The position numbers and the translations under genes are program-made. This document shows, piece after piece, positions 4,862 to 5,534 of a stretch of DNA of 5,534 bases. A model generated the notes under the pieces. The model worked only from the letters and a program-made list of their open reading frames with translations. It was not told where the DNA came from and ran no database searches. Each line of letters opens with the position of its first letter. Position 1 is the first letter of the stretch. Origin of the DNA: Candidatus Ectomicrobium neotermitis (GTDB lineage Bacteria; Elusimicrobiota; Endomicrobiia; Endomicrobiales; Endomicrobiaceae); NCBI GenBank assembly GCA_031283745.1, contig JAITBH010000051.1, positions 1-5,534 on the forward strand. Direction: 5' to 3'.

Positions 4862-5534
4862 AGTCTGCTTCCTACCAACTACTGAAAAAATCCTCCCAAA
4901 CAAAAGCCCGCTTAGGAAAACTTTGGACCCCCCACGGCGAAATTGACACCCCCGTTTTTATGCCCGTCGGCACGCAAGGGACAGTCAAAGGGGTTGATAT
5001 TCCGTCGCTGATCTCGTCGGGCGCTTCGATAATTCTTGCCAACTCATATCATCTATACCTGCGGCCCGGCACAGAAATAATCAAAGCCGCTGGGGGGATT
5101 GCTGAGTTCAACTCTTGGCGTAGGCCAATGCTGACCGACTCGGGCGGCTTTCAGATATTTTCATTAAACAAGATGAGAAAAATTAAAGATGACGGGGTTC
5201 AATTTCAGTCGCATATAGACGGCTCAACTCACTTTTTATCCCCGCAAAAATCGATAAAGATTCAAAAGGACATCGGCGCCGATATTATTATGTGCTTTGA
5301 CGAATGCGCCCCCTACCCGGCGGATTTGGCTTATGTCAAAAAAGCCATGACATTGAGCTTAGACTGGGCAAAACTTTGCAAGGAAGAATTTGACAAAGAC
5401 GATGACCCGCTTAAACAGGCGCTGTTTGGGATAATTCAAGGCGGAGTTTATGACGATTTGAGGAAGTTCAGTGCACAAAAAATGATCGAGCTGGACTTTA
5501 ACGGTTATGCCATCGGAGGGCTTTCTGTGGGAGA
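4858..5534 (+). CDS. tgt: Queuine/preQ1 tRNA-guanine transglycosylase, 3'-truncated by window edge
   Basis: Tgt swaps guanine-34 in the wobble position of GUN-anticodon tRNAs (Asp, Asn, His, Tyr) for preQ1, a step in queuosine synthesis. The visible 225 residues cover the first part of the TIM barrel. MLTDSGGFQIFSL holds Asp94 (Zymomonas mobilis Asp102). FDECAPYPA gives Asp148 and Cys150 (Asp156, Cys158), GIIQGG gives Gln194 (Gln203), and GGLSVG (220-225) matches the bacterial preQ1-pocket loop, with Val224 at the position of Val233. The nucleophile equivalent to Asp280 and the zinc site lie beyond the window. The ATG at 4858 overlaps the upstream TGA by four bases. No Shine-Dalgarno is visible in the preceding 20 bases, so translation probably depends on coupling to the oxidoreductase. 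No preQ1 biosynthesis gene is in view, so the source of the base is unknown. Confidence 0.96.
   Translation, partial: MKSASYQLLKKSSQTKARLGKLWTPHGEIDTPVFMPVGTQGTVKGVDIPSLISSGASIILANSYHLYLRPGTEIIKAAGGIAEFNSWRRPMLTDSGGFQIFSLNKMRKIKDDGVQFQSHIDGSTHFLSPQKSIKIQKDIGADIIMCFDECAPYPADLAYVKKAMTLSLDWAKLCKEEFDKDDDPLKQALFGIIQGGVYDDLRKFSAQKMIELDFNGYAIGGLSVG

Overview
The window comes from a bacterial chromosome with mid-range, slightly AT-leaning composition. The standard genetic code fits, with TGA acting as a true stop at 198-200, 3822-3824 and 4859-4861. I cannot name the organism. The oxidoreductases resemble proteins I know best from Firmicutes-type genomes. The G/C-rich hairpin repeats beside uvrD and the leaderless promoter layout are also common in uncultivated lineages such as the candidate phyla, so lineage stays open.

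Layout. Positions 1-200 hold the C-terminal two thirds of a YafQ-type mRNA-cleaving toxin on the + strand, cut by the window edge. Positions 201-529 are a convergent intergenic region with no convincing gene. It carries a weak terminator candidate after the toxin and a cluster of G/C-rich hairpins, including two imperfect copies of a roughly 30-bp repeat just downstream of uvrD. Positions 530-2695 (- strand) encode a full-length UvrD/PcrA DNA helicase with all SF1A motifs and a C-terminal Tudor-like domain. A 76-bp divergent promoter region (2696-2771) follows. Its two extended -10 boxes lie in an imperfect dyad; the uvrD box sits 7 nt from the ATG, which predicts a leaderless mRNA.

On the + strand an overlapping three-gene unit starts at 2772: two tandem paralogous Gfo/Idh/MocA oxidoreductases (2772-3824 and 3821-4861), then tgt, the queuosine-inserting tRNA-guanine transglycosylase, running off the right edge. 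Both junctions are 4-bp ATGA overlaps, so the genes are probably co-transcribed and translationally coupled.

The most interesting signal is the oxidoreductase pair. It is a 1049-bp tandem duplication whose junction is still readable: a CAAA tetranucleotide occurs at 2757, 3806 and 4855, exactly 1049 bp apart. The duplication carried the Shine-Dalgarno into the 3' end of copy 1, giving it four extra residues and a stop supplied by copy 2's start codon. The copies are a mosaic: the coding 3' ends differ at 2 of 180 bases, the second half of the Rossmann domain at 12 of 261, while the substrate-domain core differs at about a third of residues. That suggests gene conversion at the flanks with a diverged catalytic domain. 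I see no wholly new multi-gene system here.
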